From: Pantoea allii
Lineage (GTDB): Bacteria > Pseudomonadota > Gammaproteobacteria > Enterobacterales > Enterobacteriaceae
Length of the DNA: 64,000 bases
Assembly: GCF_002307475.1 (NCBI RefSeq)
Contig: NZ_NTMH01000012.1
Coordinates: 38,847-102,846 of the forward strand
Reading direction: 5' to 3'
This document shows, piece by piece, positions 54,768-64,000 of this stretch (its first letter is position 1; each line of letters opens with the position of its first letter). The notes below the pieces were generated by a model. The model had not been told where the DNA came from. It ran no database searches and saw nothing but the letters and a program-made list of their open reading frames with translations. Both the position numbers and the translations under genes were made by a program.

Positions 54768-55607
54768 ATGTCACAGGCGGCGATGAACGTACGTAACCGT
54801 GAGGCGCAGGAGCGGGCACGCAACGGTCGCAGTAACGGTGCCCGGCTCTTCGGCATCGTGTTTCTGCTGATGGTGATGGGCGTAATGATTGCGGGTGGCT
54901 TAGTGGTGCTGAAGTGGATGAACGATGCCTCTCGGTTACCGCTGTCAAAGCTGGTAGTGACGGGACAACTGCATTACACCACTCACGACGATATTCGCCA
55001 GGCGATTTTGTCGTTAGGTTCACCCGGTACCTTTATGTCGCAGGATGTGAACATCATCCAGCAGCAGATAGAAAGATTGCCATGGATAAAGCAGGTCAGC
55101 GTGCGTAAGCAGTGGCCGGATGAACTGAAAATCCATCTGGTGGAATATACGCCGGTGGCGCGCTGGAACGACTCTCACATGGTTGACAGCGACGGCGTGT
55201 CATTCAGCGTACCGGCTAACCATATGGGTAAAGAAACGCTGCCGATGTTATACGGTCCAGAAGGCAGTGAAAAAGAGGTGCTGGCGGGTTATCACAGTAT
55301 GGATGACGTGCTGAAAGCCAGGAAGTTTACCCTGAAGGTGGCGTCGATGACGGCGCGGCGTTCATGGCAGTTAGTGACCAGCGATGATGTACGTATTGAG
55401 CTGGGTCGTACCGATACCATGAAGCGTCTGAATCGTTTTATTGAGCTCTATCCGGTGCTGCTGCAGCAAGGTCAGAATGAACACAAGCGCATCAACTCGG
55501 TTGATTTACGCTATGACTCTGGCGCTTCTGTTGGCTGGACACCGATAGTGATGGAGCCACAGGACAGTAATCAGCAACAAAACCAGGCACAGGCTAAACA
55601 ACAATGA
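54768..55607 (+). CDS. ftsQ: Cell division protein FtsQ
   Basis: FtsQ is a bitopic divisome protein: a cytoplasmic tail, a membrane segment near 29-52, the POTRA domain ([22 protein letters not shown]) and a beta domain that binds FtsB. It has 279 residues against 276 in E. coli, with a Gln-rich C-terminus. It overlaps ftsA by 4 bases. Confidence 0.97.
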   Translation: MSQAAMNVRNREAQERARNGRSNGARLFGIVFLLMVMGVMIAGGLVVLKWMNDASRLPLSKLVVTGQLHYTTHDDIRQAILSLGSPGTFMSQDVNIIQQQIERLPWIKQVSVRKQWPDELKIHLVEYTPVARWNDSHMVDSDGVSFSVPANHMGKETLPMLYGPEGSEKEVLAGYHSMDDVLKARKFTLKVASMTARRSWQLVTSDDVRIELGRTDTMKRLNRFIELYPVLLQQGQNEHKRINSVDLRYDSGASVGWTPIVMEPQDSNQQQNQAQAKQQ

Positions 55608-56860
55608 TCAAGGCAACGGACAGAAAACTGGTAGTTGGACTCGAAATCGGCACTGCGAAGGTCGCCGCCCTGGTTGGGGAAATTCTGCCTGATGGTATGG
55701 TCAATATTATTGGGGTCGGCAGTTGCCCGTCCCGCGGTATGGATAAAGGTGGCGTAAACGATCTTGAGTCGGTGGTGAAATGCGTACAGCGCGCCATCGA
55801 TCAGGCTGAGTTGATGGCGGATTGCCAGATCTCCTCTGTTTACCTTGCATTATCGGGCAAACATATCAGTTGTCAGAACGAAATCGGGATGGTTCCGATT
55901 TCCGAAGAGGAAGTGACTCAGGATGATGTAGAGAACGTGGTGCATACGGCCAAGTCAGTGCGCGTTCGTGACGAGCATCGCATTCTGCACGTTATTCCTC
56001 AGGAATATGCCATCGACTATCAGGAAGGCATTAAAAATCCGGTTGGTCTGTCGGGTGTGCGCATGCAGGCAAAGGTGCATTTGATCACCTGTCACAACGA
56101 CATGGCAAAAAATATTGTCAAAGCCGTTGAACGTTGTGGCCTCAAAGTTGACCAACTGATTTTTGCCGGTCTGGCATCCAGCTTTGCGGTCCTGACCGAA
56201 GACGAACGCGAACTGGGCGTTTGTGTGGTGGATATTGGTGGCGGCACAATGGATATCGCCGTCTACACGGGCGGCGCATTACGTCATACTAAGGTTATTC
56301 CTTATGCTGGCAATGTGGTCACCAGTGATATCGCCTACGCATTTGGTACGCCGCCCACCGATGCGGAAGCCATCAAAGTACGACACGGCTGTGCATTAGG
56401 GTCGATCGTCGGAAAAGACGAAAACGTTGAAGTGCCAAGCGTGGGCGGACGTCCGCCACGTAGCCTGCAACGTCAGACGCTGGCCGAGGTGATCGAGCCG
56501 CGTTACACCGAGCTTTTAAATCTGGTCAACGACGAGATTTTGCAGTTACAAGAGCAGCTTCGCCAGCAGGGCGTTAAACACCATCTTGCAGCAGGGATTG
56601 TGTTAACCGGCGGCGCGGCGCAGATTGAAGGATTGGCCGCCTGTGCGCAGCGCGTATTCCATACGCAGGTACGCATTGGACAGCCGCTAAACATCACGGG
56701 TCTGACGGACTACGCGCAGGAGTCTTACTATTCCACTGCGGTGGGGCTGTTGCACTACGGTAAAGAGTCACACCTGAACGGTGACGCAGAGGCTGAAAAG
56801 CGCGTTTCCGTGGGTAACTGGTTTAAACGTATTAATAGTTGGTTAAAAAAAGAGTTTTAA
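55604..56860 (+). CDS. ftsA: Cell division protein FtsA
   Basis: This actin-like protein tethers FtsZ to the membrane. The 418 residues have [16 protein letters not shown] (phosphate 1), [17 protein letters not shown] (phosphate 2) and [12 protein letters not shown] (adenosine). The C-terminal amphipathic targeting helix ([13 protein letters not shown]) is intact. Confidence 0.98.
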   Translation: MIKATDRKLVVGLEIGTAKVAALVGEILPDGMVNIIGVGSCPSRGMDKGGVNDLESVVKCVQRAIDQAELMADCQISSVYLALSGKHISCQNEIGMVPISEEEVTQDDVENVVHTAKSVRVRDEHRILHVIPQEYAIDYQEGIKNPVGLSGVRMQAKVHLITCHNDMAKNIVKAVERCGLKVDQLIFAGLASSFAVLTEDERELGVCVVDIGGGTMDIAVYTGGALRHTKVIPYAGNVVTSDIAYAFGTPPTDAEAIKVRHGCALGSIVGKDENVEVPSVGGRPPRSLQRQTLAEVIEPRYTELLNLVNDEILQLQEQLRQQGVKHHLAAGIVLTGGAAQIEGLAACAQRVFHTQVRIGQPLNITGLTDYAQESYYSTAVGLLHYGKESHLNGDAEAEKRVSVGNWFKRINSWLKKEF

Positions 56861-56931
56861 TTTTTGTAAAAGGGGATCATGCTGTTTTCTTTAGTGATCT
56901 CCAGGCGACAGGCACATAACGGAGAGAAATC

Positions 56932-58086
56932 ATGTTTGAACCTATGGAATTAACCAATGACGCGGTGATTAAAGTCATCGGCGTCGGCGGTGGCGGTGGC
57001 AACGCCGTAGAGCACATGGTACGCGAGCGTATCGAAGGTGTGGAATTCTTCGCTGTGAATACCGACGCTCAGGCGTTGCGTAAGACAGCGGTCGGCCAGA
57101 CCATCCAGATTGGTAATAACATTACCAAGGGGCTGGGCGCGGGTGCTAACCCGGAAGTAGGCCGTAACTCTGCAGAAGAAGATCGCGAAGCACTGCGTTC
57201 TGCGCTGGAAGGGGCAGACATGGTGTTCATCGCAGCAGGTATGGGTGGCGGTACCGGTACCGGCGCAGCGCCTGTTGTGGCTGAAGTGGCCAAAGATTTA
57301 GGTATTTTGACCGTCGCGGTCGTGACCAAGCCTTTTAATTTTGAAGGCAAGAAGCGCATGGCGTTTGCTGAGCAGGGTATCGCTGAGCTGTCCAAGCACG
57401 TGGATTCACTGATTACCATTCCTAACGACAAGCTGTTGAAAGTCCTTGGACGTGGTATTTCCCTGCTCGATGCTTTTGGCGCGGCTAACGACGTGCTGAA
57501 AGGCGCAGTACAGGGTATCGCCGAGCTGATTACTCGTCCCGGCTTGATGAACGTGGACTTCGCTGACGTGCGTACCGTAATGTCAGAAATGGGTTACGCA
57601 ATGATGGGTTCTGGCGTGGCCTGTGGTGAAGACCGTGCAGAAGAAGCCGCTGAGATGGCGATCTCCAGCCCACTGCTGGAAGATATCGATCTCTCTGGTG
57701 CGCGCGGCGTGCTGGTCAACATTACTGCGGGCTTTGACCTGCGTCTGGATGAGTTTGAAACCGTGGGTAACACTATTCGCGCCTTCGCCTCAGACAACGC
57801 AACCGTCGTGATTGGTACCTCGCTGGACCCAGAAATGAATGACGAACTGCGCGTCACTGTGGTGGCAACCGGTATTGGCATGGATAAGCGTCCAGAGATC
57901 ACCCTGGTCACTAACAAACCAGCCAGTCAGCCTGTGATGGATCATCGTTACCAGCAGCACGGTATGTCTCCGCTGCCGCAGGAGCAAAAACCTGCCGCTA
58001 AAGTGGTGAACGATCAGAGCGCGCAGTCTAACAAAGAGCCAGATTACCTTGATATTCCGGCATTTTTGCGTAAGCAGGCCGACTAG
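56932..58086 (+). CDS. ftsZ: Cell division GTPase FtsZ
   Basis: This tubulin-like protein forms the Z ring. The 384 residues carry [13 protein letters not shown], the signature [17 protein letters not shown], the T7 loop ([13 protein letters not shown]), and the C-terminal [14 protein letters not shown] that binds FtsA and ZipA. A GGAGAG site lies before the ATG. The 71-base gap after ftsA is the only break within ftsQAZ. Confidence 0.99.
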   Translation: MFEPMELTNDAVIKVIGVGGGGGNAVEHMVRERIEGVEFFAVNTDAQALRKTAVGQTIQIGNNITKGLGAGANPEVGRNSAEEDREALRSALEGADMVFIAAGMGGGTGTGAAPVVAEVAKDLGILTVAVVTKPFNFEGKKRMAFAEQGIAELSKHVDSLITIPNDKLLKVLGRGISLLDAFGAANDVLKGAVQGIAELITRPGLMNVDFADVRTVMSEMGYAMMGSGVACGEDRAEEAAEMAISSPLLEDIDLSGARGVLVNITAGFDLRLDEFETVGNTIRAFASDNATVVIGTSLDPEMNDELRVTVVATGIGMDKRPEITLVTNKPASQPVMDHRYQQHGMSPLPQEQKPAAKVVNDQSAQSNKEPDYLDIPAFLRKQAD

Positions 58087-58187
58087 GAATAACCTTATAA
58101 TTGGGATTTCCCGCTCTTTGTGCTAAAGTGTTCGCCCGCTGGTAACGTATACTGGCGGTCGGAAAGCGATATTGCGAGATAATAACG

Positions 58188-59105
58188 ATGATCAAACAAA
58201 GGACATTAAAACGTATTGTTCAGGCGACAGGTGTCGGTTTACATACCGGCAAGAAAGTCAGTCTGACCCTGCGCCCTGCGCCGGCTAATACCGGGGTCAT
58301 CTATCGTCGCACTGACTTGAATCCACCGGTTGATTTTCCGGCTGATGCAAAATACGTGCGCGACACCATGCTGAGCACCTGCCTGGTGAACGATGAAGGC
58401 GTGCGTATTTCGACAGTTGAACACTTAAATGCCGCACTGGCAGGTCTGGGCATCGATAACATCATTGTCGAAGTTGATGCGCCAGAAATCCCGATTATGG
58501 ACGGCAGTGCAGCGCCTTTCATCTATCTGCTGATGGATGCAGGTATCGAGCAGCTCAGCAGCGCCAAGAAATTTGTGCGTGTTAAGCAGACTGTGCGTGT
58601 TGAAGACGGTGACAAATGGGCAGAGATCAAACCTTATAACGGTTTCTCGCTTGATTTCACTATCGATTTCAAACACCCGGCTATCGATTCCAGCTCTCAG
58701 CGCTACCAGATGAAATTCTCTGCCGAAGCGTTTGTTCGTCAGATTAGCCGTGCACGTACTTTTGGCTTCATGCGTGAAATCGAATATCTGCAGTCTAAAG
58801 GCCTGTGCCTGGGCGGTAGTTTAGATTGTGCGATTGGCCTTGATGATTTCCGCGTGCTTAATGAAGAAGGCCTGCGTTTTGAAGACGAGTTCGTGCGTCA
58901 CAAAATGCTGGATGCTATCGGCGATCTGTTTATGTGTGGCCACAATATTATTGGCGCGTTCACCGCGTTCAAATCAGGCCATGCGCTGAACAACAAACTG
59001 CTGCAGGCCGTTTTGGCTAAGCAGGAAGCCTGGGAATGGGCAACCTTCGAAGACGAAGCTGAATTGCCACTGGCGTTCAAAGCACCAAATTTGGTTCTGG
59101 CTTAA
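58188..59105 (+). CDS. lpxC: UDP-3-O-acyl-GlcNAc deacetylase LpxC
   Basis: This zinc enzyme catalyses the committed step of lipid A synthesis. The 305 residues (E. coli 305) carry the Zn ligand His 79 in [10 protein letters not shown], the HKMLDAIGD block with the second His and Asp, and the catalytic GHALNNKL region. The C-terminus ([10 protein letters not shown]) has the non-polar end recognised by FtsH in E. coli. A TATACT at 58148-58153 could be its -10. Confidence 0.98.
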   Translation: MIKQRTLKRIVQATGVGLHTGKKVSLTLRPAPANTGVIYRRTDLNPPVDFPADAKYVRDTMLSTCLVNDEGVRISTVEHLNAALAGLGIDNIIVEVDAPEIPIMDGSAAPFIYLLMDAGIEQLSSAKKFVRVKQTVRVEDGDKWAEIKPYNGFSLDFTIDFKHPAIDSSSQRYQMKFSAEAFVRQISRARTFGFMREIEYLQSKGLCLGGSLDCAIGLDDFRVLNEEGLRFEDEFVRHKMLDAIGDLFMCGHNIIGAFTAFKSGHALNNKLLQAVLAKQEAWEWATFEDEAELPLAFKAPNLVLA

Positions 59106-59120
59106 ATTCGTTCAGAACGT

Positions 59121-59174
59121 AAAACGGCTGGCTGTGCTGACACTCTCTCCGGTCAGTGGCACCAGCCGTTTTTT
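59121..59174 (+). terminator. Terminator after lpxC
   Basis: AAAACGGCTGG pairs with CCAGCCGTTTT across a loop that contains a second small stem (CTGAC/GTCAG), followed by a T-run. It closes the dcw-lpxC transcription block. Confidence 0.85.
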
Positions 59175-59393
59175 ATTGCCTCGCTGTTAATCTCCGCCTG
59201 TTGCGATAGCATTCCCACGTCAAAGCAAACAATTGCTGAATTGCTGCACAATCGCGCGCGATTTCTCCCGTTGTTGCGCTAATCCCAGGTGTCGCCGCGC
59301 CACATTAGTGTTACTATCTCTGGCGCTTTTACAGGCTGCATGCTGCTGAAAACCGCGGTGAATAATTAAAATGTTATGCGCAATGGAACAATT

Positions 59394-59900
59394 GTGATCG
59401 GAATCCTTCTACGCTGGCGACAATTAGGTAGACGCTATTTCTGGCCTCATTTCCTTCTCGGAATGGTGGCGGCCAGTCTTGGCTTGCCAGCGTGTGCGCA
59501 AACGGCTGAACTCAATACCGCATCAGAATCTTCCGCCAGTAGCCTGTTTATCGGCAATGCCGTTCGTTTTGACCATTTGATTCGTCTTCAGGAAGCCTCG
59601 CGACGTCCCAGTTTCTCGGTTGACTACTGGCACCAGCACGCCATCCGCACGGTTATCCGCCATCTCTCTTTCACGTTAACGCCGCAGGCGCAGGCGGAAG
59701 AGCAGGTGCATCCGCTGGCCGCACAAAAGCTGGCGTTGATTGATTCACTTCATGCATTATTAACCTCCCAGGCGGCACAACCCAGCATCCCGGTTCGTGT
59801 CTCCTCGCAACCCCTTCCTGCCGCTCCGACACAGACGCGTTCTGACGGACATGGCAAAGTGCACGGTATCCGTGCCGGGCCCGCTTTATTGTTCTGCTAA
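59394..59900 (+). CDS. secM: SecM secretion monitor, divergent arrest motif
   Basis: SecM is exported by SecA and stalls its own translation when export is slow, which exposes the secA ribosome site. The GTG start (MIGILLRWRQLGRRYFWPH) has GGAA in front and matches the E. coli start; an in-frame ATG 6 codons earlier is possible. That gives 168 residues, against 170. The long signal sequence and VDYWHQHAIRTVIRHLSF are conserved. The C-terminus keeps GIRAGP. The upstream arrest residues of E. coli (F150, W155, I156) are replaced by Gln, Gly and His (QTRSDGHGKVHGIRAGP), and 5 residues follow the Pro. Confidence 0.93.
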   Translation: MIGILLRWRQLGRRYFWPHFLLGMVAASLGLPACAQTAELNTASESSASSLFIGNAVRFDHLIRLQEASRRPSFSVDYWHQHAIRTVIRHLSFTLTPQAQAEEQVHPLAAQKLALIDSLHALLTSQAAQPSIPVRVSSQPLPAAPTQTRSDGHGKVHGIRAGPALLFC

Positions 59901-59970
59901 TCTCTTTGTTTTTAATCCCATTTAGATTTCGCAGTCCGGACTCTCCGGCTGAATTGAGAATATATTTATT

Positions 59971-62676
59971 ATGTTAATCAAAATGTTGACCAAGGTTTTT
60001 GGTAGCAGCAACGATCGTACTTTGCGCCGCATGCGTAAAAACGTTGATATCATCAACAAGATGGAGCCCGAGTTCGAGGTGCTCTCCGATGACGAGCTGA
60101 AAGCCAAAACGGTACTCTTTCGTGAGCGCCTGAAAAAAGGTGAATCACTGGAAAGCCTTATCCCCGAAGCCTTTGCAACCGTGCGTGAAGCCAGTAAACG
60201 TGTGTTTGGCATGCGTCACTTTGACGTGCAGCTGATTGGCGGCATGGTGCTGAATAACCGCTGTATCGCAGAGATGCGTACTGGTGAAGGTAAAACCCTG
60301 ACGGCAACCCTGCCAGCCTATTTGAATGCCTTAACCGGCCAGGGCGTACACGTCGTCACCGTCAACGACTATCTGGCCCAGCGTGATGCGGAAAATAACC
60401 GTCCGCTGTTTGAGTTTCTTGGCCTGAGCGTCGGGATCAACATGTCTGGCCTGCCTTCTGTCGCCAAACGCGAAGCCTATGCAGCAGACATCACCTACGG
60501 TACCAACAACGAGTACGGCTTTGACTATCTGCGTGACAACATGGCGTTCAGTCCAGAAGAGCGCGTACAGCGTAAGCTGCACTATGCACTGGTGGATGAA
60601 GTTGACTCCATCCTGATTGATGAAGCGCGTACGCCGCTGATCATTTCTGGTCCGGCCGAAGACAGCTCAGAACTTTACACCAAAGTGAATAAAATCATTC
60701 CTCATTTGATTCGCCAGGAAAAGGAAGATTCAGACAACTTCCAGGGCGAAGGCGACTATTGGGTCGATGAGAAGGCGCGTCAGGCGCACATGAGCGAGCG
60801 CGGACTGGTAAAAGTAGAAGAACTGCTGGTAAGTCAGGGCATTATGGTGGAAGGGGAATCACTTTATTCACCGACCAATATCATGCTGATGCACCACGTT
60901 ACTGCGGCACTTCGCGCCCATGCGCTGTTCACGCGCGATGTCGACTACATTGTAAAAGATGATGAAGTCGTCATTGTCGACGAACATACAGGTCGTACGA
61001 TGCAGGGTCGTCGCTGGTCTGACGGTCTGCATCAGGCGATTGAAGCTAAAGAAGGCGTTGAGATTCAGAACGAAAACCAGACCCTGGCTTCTATCACCTT
61101 CCAGAACTACTTCCGCCTTTATGACAAGCTGGCGGGGATGACCGGTACAGCTGATACCGAAGCGTTTGAGTTCAGCTCCATCTACAAACTCGATACCATT
61201 GTTGTGCCGACCAACCGTCCTATGGTGCGTAAAGATCTTGCCGATCTGGTTTATATGACCGAGAAAGAGAAGATCGATGCCATCATTGAAGACATCCGCG
61301 AGCGTACGGCCAACGGACAGCCTGTGTTGGTCGGTACGATTTCGATTGAGAAATCAGAAGTGGTATCAAACGAACTGACGCGCGCCGGCATTAAACACAA
61401 TGTTCTGAATGCGAAGTTCCATGCCCGCGAAGCGGATATCGTGGCGCAGGCCGGTCAACCGGGTGCTGTCACTATCGCCACTAACATGGCGGGCCGTGGT
61501 ACGGATATCATGCTGGGCGGTAGCTGGCACGCAGAAGTTGCCGAGCTTGAAAACCCATCAGATGCGCAAATCGAAGAGATTAAAGCCGCCTGGCAGATTC
61601 GCCATGATGCGGTGCTGGCTTCGGGCGGTCTGCATATCGTGGGTACTGAACGTCACGAATCACGTCGTATTGATAACCAGCTACGTGGTCGTGCGGGTCG
61701 TCAGGGTGACGCCGGTTCTTCACGCTTCTACCTGTCCATGGAAGATGCGCTGATGCGTATCTTTGCCTCGGATCGTGTTTCCAACATGATGCGCAAACTG
61801 GGAATGAAACCTGGCGAGGCCATTGAGCATCCGTGGGTGACCAAAGCCATTGCCAACGCGCAGCGTAAGGTGGAAAGCCGTAACTTCGATATTCGTAAGC
61901 AACTGCTGGAATATGATGACGTGGCCAACGATCAGCGTCGTGCTATCTATAGCCAGCGTAATGAACTCCTTGATGTGTCTGATGTGTCAGAAACCATCAA
62001 CAGTATTCGCGAAGACGTCTATAAATCCATTATCGACAGCTATATTCCGCCTCAGTCGCTGGAAGAAATGTGGGATGTGCCAGGCCTTGAAGAGCGCCTG
62101 CGTAACGATTTCGATCTGGATCTGCCGATTAGCGAATGGCTGGACAAAGAACCGGATCTGCATGAAGAGACGCTGCGTGAACGTATCATGACGCACGCCG
62201 CCGAGAGTTATGCGGAAAAAGAAGAGATCGTCGGCGCGGAAATGATGCGCAACTTTGAGAAAGGCGTCATGCTGCAAACGCTGGACTCGTTGTGGAAAGA
62301 GCACCTGGCCGCAATGGATTATCTGCGTCAGGGCATCCACTTACGTGGATATGCGCAAAAAGATCCTAAGCAGGAATATAAGCGTGAATCGTTCGCCATG
62401 TTTGCCGCGATGCTGGAAACGCTTAAGTACGAAGTGATCAGTACCCTGAGCAAAGTACAGGTTCGTATGCCGGAAGAAGTCGAAGCGATGGAGCAACAAC
62501 GTCGTGAAGAGGCCGAGCGCCTGGCACAACAACAGCAGTTGAGCCATGCCAGCGAAGAAATCCTGGCGGCGGAGTCCGTTGCGCAGCAGGGCGGCGAACG
62601 TAAAGTGGGCCGTAACGATCCTTGCCCGTGCGGTTCAGGTAAAAAATATAAACAGTGTCACGGTCGTCTGGCCTGA
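59971..62676 (+). CDS. secA: Preprotein translocase ATPase SecA
   Basis: SecA drives export through SecYEG. Its 901 residues match E. coli in length: Walker [12 protein letters not shown] (about 102-112), [20 protein letters not shown] (Walker B), the preprotein cross-linking domain, NBD2 with [14 protein letters not shown], and the C-terminal zinc tail [13 protein letters not shown] that contacts SecB. The ATG lies 70 bases after secM in the message whose folding SecM controls. An insertion sequence begins within about 10-15 bases of the stop. Confidence 0.99.
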   Translation: MLIKMLTKVFGSSNDRTLRRMRKNVDIINKMEPEFEVLSDDELKAKTVLFRERLKKGESLESLIPEAFATVREASKRVFGMRHFDVQLIGGMVLNNRCIAEMRTGEGKTLTATLPAYLNALTGQGVHVVTVNDYLAQRDAENNRPLFEFLGLSVGINMSGLPSVAKREAYAADITYGTNNEYGFDYLRDNMAFSPEERVQRKLHYALVDEVDSILIDEARTPLIISGPAEDSSELYTKVNKIIPHLIRQEKEDSDNFQGEGDYWVDEKARQAHMSERGLVKVEELLVSQGIMVEGESLYSPTNIMLMHHVTAALRAHALFTRDVDYIVKDDEVVIVDEHTGRTMQGRRWSDGLHQAIEAKEGVEIQNENQTLASITFQNYFRLYDKLAGMTGTADTEAFEFSSIYKLDTIVVPTNRPMVRKDLADLVYMTEKEKIDAIIEDIRERTANGQPVLVGTISIEKSEVVSNELTRAGIKHNVLNAKFHAREADIVAQAGQPGAVTIATNMAGRGTDIMLGGSWHAEVAELENPSDAQIEEIKAAWQIRHDAVLASGGLHIVGTERHESRRIDNQLRGRAGRQGDAGSSRFYLSMEDALMRIFASDRVSNMMRKLGMKPGEAIEHPWVTKAIANAQRKVESRNFDIRKQLLEYDDVANDQRRAIYSQRNELLDVSDVSETINSIREDVYKSIIDSYIPPQSLEEMWDVPGLEERLRNDFDLDLPISEWLDKEPDLHEETLRERIMTHAAESYAEKEEIVGAEMMRNFEKGVMLQTLDSLWKEHLAAMDYLRQGIHLRGYAQKDPKQEYKRESFAMFAAMLETLKYEVISTLSKVQVRMPEEVEAMEQQRREEAERLAQQQQLSHASEEILAAESVAQQGGERKVGRNDPCPCGSGKKYKQCHGRLA

Positions 62677-62723
62677 TCACGTTGTTGACTAGTCCTGGCA
62701 TAGGTTGACACTTTTTTTATCTT

Positions 62724-63476
62724 TTAAAACGCCTGATGTACCTCATCAGGCGTTTTGTATTTTAATGACAGATGAGGACGCTGGCTGTTATAGATCCTGA
62801 CTGACTCACTGACCATCCTGCCTGCCTGCACCACGTCTGCCGGACGCGTAATCAGTAATTCATTTTTCAGTATGCCGTTAACCCTTTCTGCCAGCGCATT
62901 CTGATAGCAGTCGTAGCCGTCCGTCATTGAACAGACAAGACCGTGTTTTTTATGCACTGACTGATACATTGCCGAACAGTACTGAAGTCCGCGATCTGAG
63001 TGGTGGATCAGGCGGCCCTTTCCCTGCCGCTCCCTCAGTGCCATTTGCAGCGCCTTAATAACGTGTTCCGTATGCAGACTTTCATGAACATGATACCCCA
63101 CGATTTTTCGTGAGAAAGCGTCCGTTACCAGACTGATGTAGGCCATACCTGTTCTTACCGGAAGCCAGGTGATGTCGGCAACCCATACCTGCTCCGGACC
63201 GGAGATTACCGTCTGCTCCGGCCCCGCTTTCAGCAGATTCGGATGTCTGTAAAAATGATGACGGCTGTTCGTTGTTTTATGATAAGCCCTTGCCGGATGA
63301 ACCAGTAACCGGGCTTCCCGCAGCACAGCGAACAGACTGTCCCGCCCGATATGCAATGCGGCATCTTCCCGCTCGTTAAGAATATGCTGCAGTTTCCGGG
63401 TACCCAGGCGGGGCTGCTGTAACCTGATAAGTCTGACTTCTTCAGTAATGCGGTGTGCCTTTTCAGCCCTGCGCAT
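62724..63476 (-). CDS. IS3-family transposase OrfB (DDE integrase domain)
   Basis: As an independent frame this is 250 residues from MRRAEKAHRITEE. It carries an HTH_21-like region (RLGTRKLQHIL) and the rve catalytic core: first Asp in VWVADITW, second Asp in IHHSDRGLQYC, and Glu in NALAERVNGILKNELL. It ends with the IS3 signature YNSQRPHLSLKYKTPDEVHQAF. The same frame continues upstream past the ATG through orfA's end (reading TVVRVCRYLKISRQAWYQG). The active product is therefore probably an OrfAB fusion made by -1 frameshifting. Confidence 0.95.
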   Translation of the reverse strand: MRRAEKAHRITEEVRLIRLQQPRLGTRKLQHILNEREDAALHIGRDSLFAVLREARLLVHPARAYHKTTNSRHHFYRHPNLLKAGPEQTVISGPEQVWVADITWLPVRTGMAYISLVTDAFSRKIVGYHVHESLHTEHVIKALQMALRERQGKGRLIHHSDRGLQYCSAMYQSVHKKHGLVCSMTDGYDCYQNALAERVNGILKNELLITRPADVVQAGRMVSESVRIYNSQRPHLSLKYKTPDEVHQAF

Positions 63477-63550
63477 TTCACGCCGGCATCCCTGATACCA
63501 GGCCTGACGGCTTATCTTTAAATACCGGCAGACCCTGACGACAGTCAGTT

Positions 63551-63946
63551 TCAGGGATTGTGTCTGTGCTTTCGCGATAAGGACGCTAACTGCTTCTTTG
63601 TGAGTGTGGCACCGAATTCGGTGTTCATCACCTTCACGACAGCTTCAAAAAACTGCGCTTTAACTTCGGATTCAGCCAGTTGCTGCTCAAGCTCTTTGAT
63701 TCGCTGTTCAGGTGTGAGGGGGAGAGATTTTGTCATGTTTCCTCCACGGGTGGTGCGCTGCCGGGATGACTGCCAGTCCAGATGACCGTATTTACGTAAC
63801 CACATGAGCACGGTGGAACATCCCTGGATGCCGTAGCGTTCCTGAGCCTGGCGGTAAGTCATCTCGCCTTTTTCAACCTGCTCCACGACTGCCAGCTTAA
63901 AAGACAGAGAGTAATCCCGCTGAGTGCGTTTAACATACTGTTTCAT
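63551..63946 (-). CDS. IS3-family OrfA (DNA-binding and leucine-zipper part)
   Basis: The 131 residues have an HTH_8/HTH_28-type domain (YSLSFKLAVVEQVEKGEMTY and onward to VLMWLRKYGH) and a coiled coil (EQRIKELEQQLAESEVKAQF), as in IS3 OrfA proteins that bind the inverted repeats. The ATG has GAGGAG 6 bases upstream. It overlaps the upstream extension of orfB; GCGAAAGC near its end offers an A-rich slip site. Confidence 0.93.
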   Translation of the reverse strand: MKQYVKRTQRDYSLSFKLAVVEQVEKGEMTYRQAQERYGIQGCSTVLMWLRKYGHLDWQSSRQRTTRGGNMTKSLPLTPEQRIKELEQQLAESEVKAQFFEAVVKVMNTEFGATLTKKQLASLSRKHRHNP

Positions 63947-64000
63947 CACATTCTCCTCAAAACCAGTGGAAAATGTGTCAACGCTATTCAGGACGGGACA

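Larger units (their letters stand above)
62686..64000 (-). mobile_element. IS3-family insertion sequence, orfA-orfB, downstream of secA
   Basis: Two minus-strand transposase frames are flanked by imperfect inverted repeats. The left end reads TGACTAGTCCTGGCATAGGT and continues TGACAC; the right end, as reverse complement of the window edge, reads TGTCCCGTCCTGAATAGCGT and continues TGACAC. They share TG at the tip, GTCCTG and GTTGACAC. A TG...CA tip is usual for IS3 elements, and the size of about 1.3 kb fits. The right tip falls exactly at the window edge, so a target duplication cannot be seen. In E. coli mutT follows secA; here it is displaced or lost. Confidence 0.88.

Overview
The window is a stretch of chromosome from a member of the Enterobacterales. 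Gene order and protein sequences closely follow the first ~2.5 minutes of the Escherichia coli map: folA, apaHG-rsmA-pdxA-surA-lptD, djlA, rluA, rapA, polB, yabI, thiBPQ, sgrR/sgrS/setA, leuLABCD, ilvIH, cra, then the whole dcw cell-wall and division cluster mraZ to lpxC, secM and secA. Protein divergence, the missing araBADC and leuO, and a very divergent SecM fit the Erwiniaceae (Pantoea/Erwinia type) better than E. coli or Salmonella. That placement is an inference from reading, not from a search.

Layout. 1-1.1 kb: 3' part of an outer-membrane porin gene. 1.3-8.7 kb: folA converging on the lptD-surA-pdxA-rsmA-apaG-apaH cluster (outer-membrane assembly, PLP synthesis, rRNA methylation, Ap4A hydrolysis). 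8.8-15.8 kb: djlA, rluA, rapA and polB, with a weak LexA-like box before polB. 16-20.2 kb: a DedA-family membrane gene and the thiamine transporter thiBPQ under a TPP riboswitch. 20.2-24 kb: the glucose-phosphate stress locus, sgrR, a short sgrS-like sRNA without a recognisable sgrT, an extra GNAT acetyltransferase gene, and setA.

24-31.4 kb is the accessory part. It lies between setA and leuD, which are near neighbours in E. coli. It holds an AT-rich pair (an ACS-type MFS permease and a divergent LysR regulator) and a tight four-gene operon: a large FMN/4Fe-4S/NAD(P) enoate-reductase-like flavoenzyme, a YdiB-type quinate/shikimate dehydrogenase, a YdiM/YdiN-type permease and a type I 3-dehydroquinate dehydratase. 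Together these look like a hydroaromatic acid (quinate/shikimate) uptake and conversion system. No 3-dehydroshikimate dehydratase or ring-cleavage gene is present, but there is an enzyme of a family that reduces activated C=C bonds, so a reductive route is a reasonable hypothesis. This is the strongest candidate in the window for an undescribed system.

31.8-40.8 kb: leucine biosynthesis (leuABCD with a leader peptide rich in CTA leucine codons and an attenuator), acetohydroxyacid synthase III (ilvIH) and cra. 41.3-59.1 kb: the dcw cluster in canonical order with mostly overlapping or abutting genes, started by a promoter with MraZ-type repeats. 59.4-62.7 kb: secM-secA, where SecM keeps only the end of the arrest motif. 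62.7-64 kb: an IS3-family insertion sequence directly behind secA, where mutT would be expected, reaching the edge of the window. I saw no tRNA, rRNA or CRISPR array.
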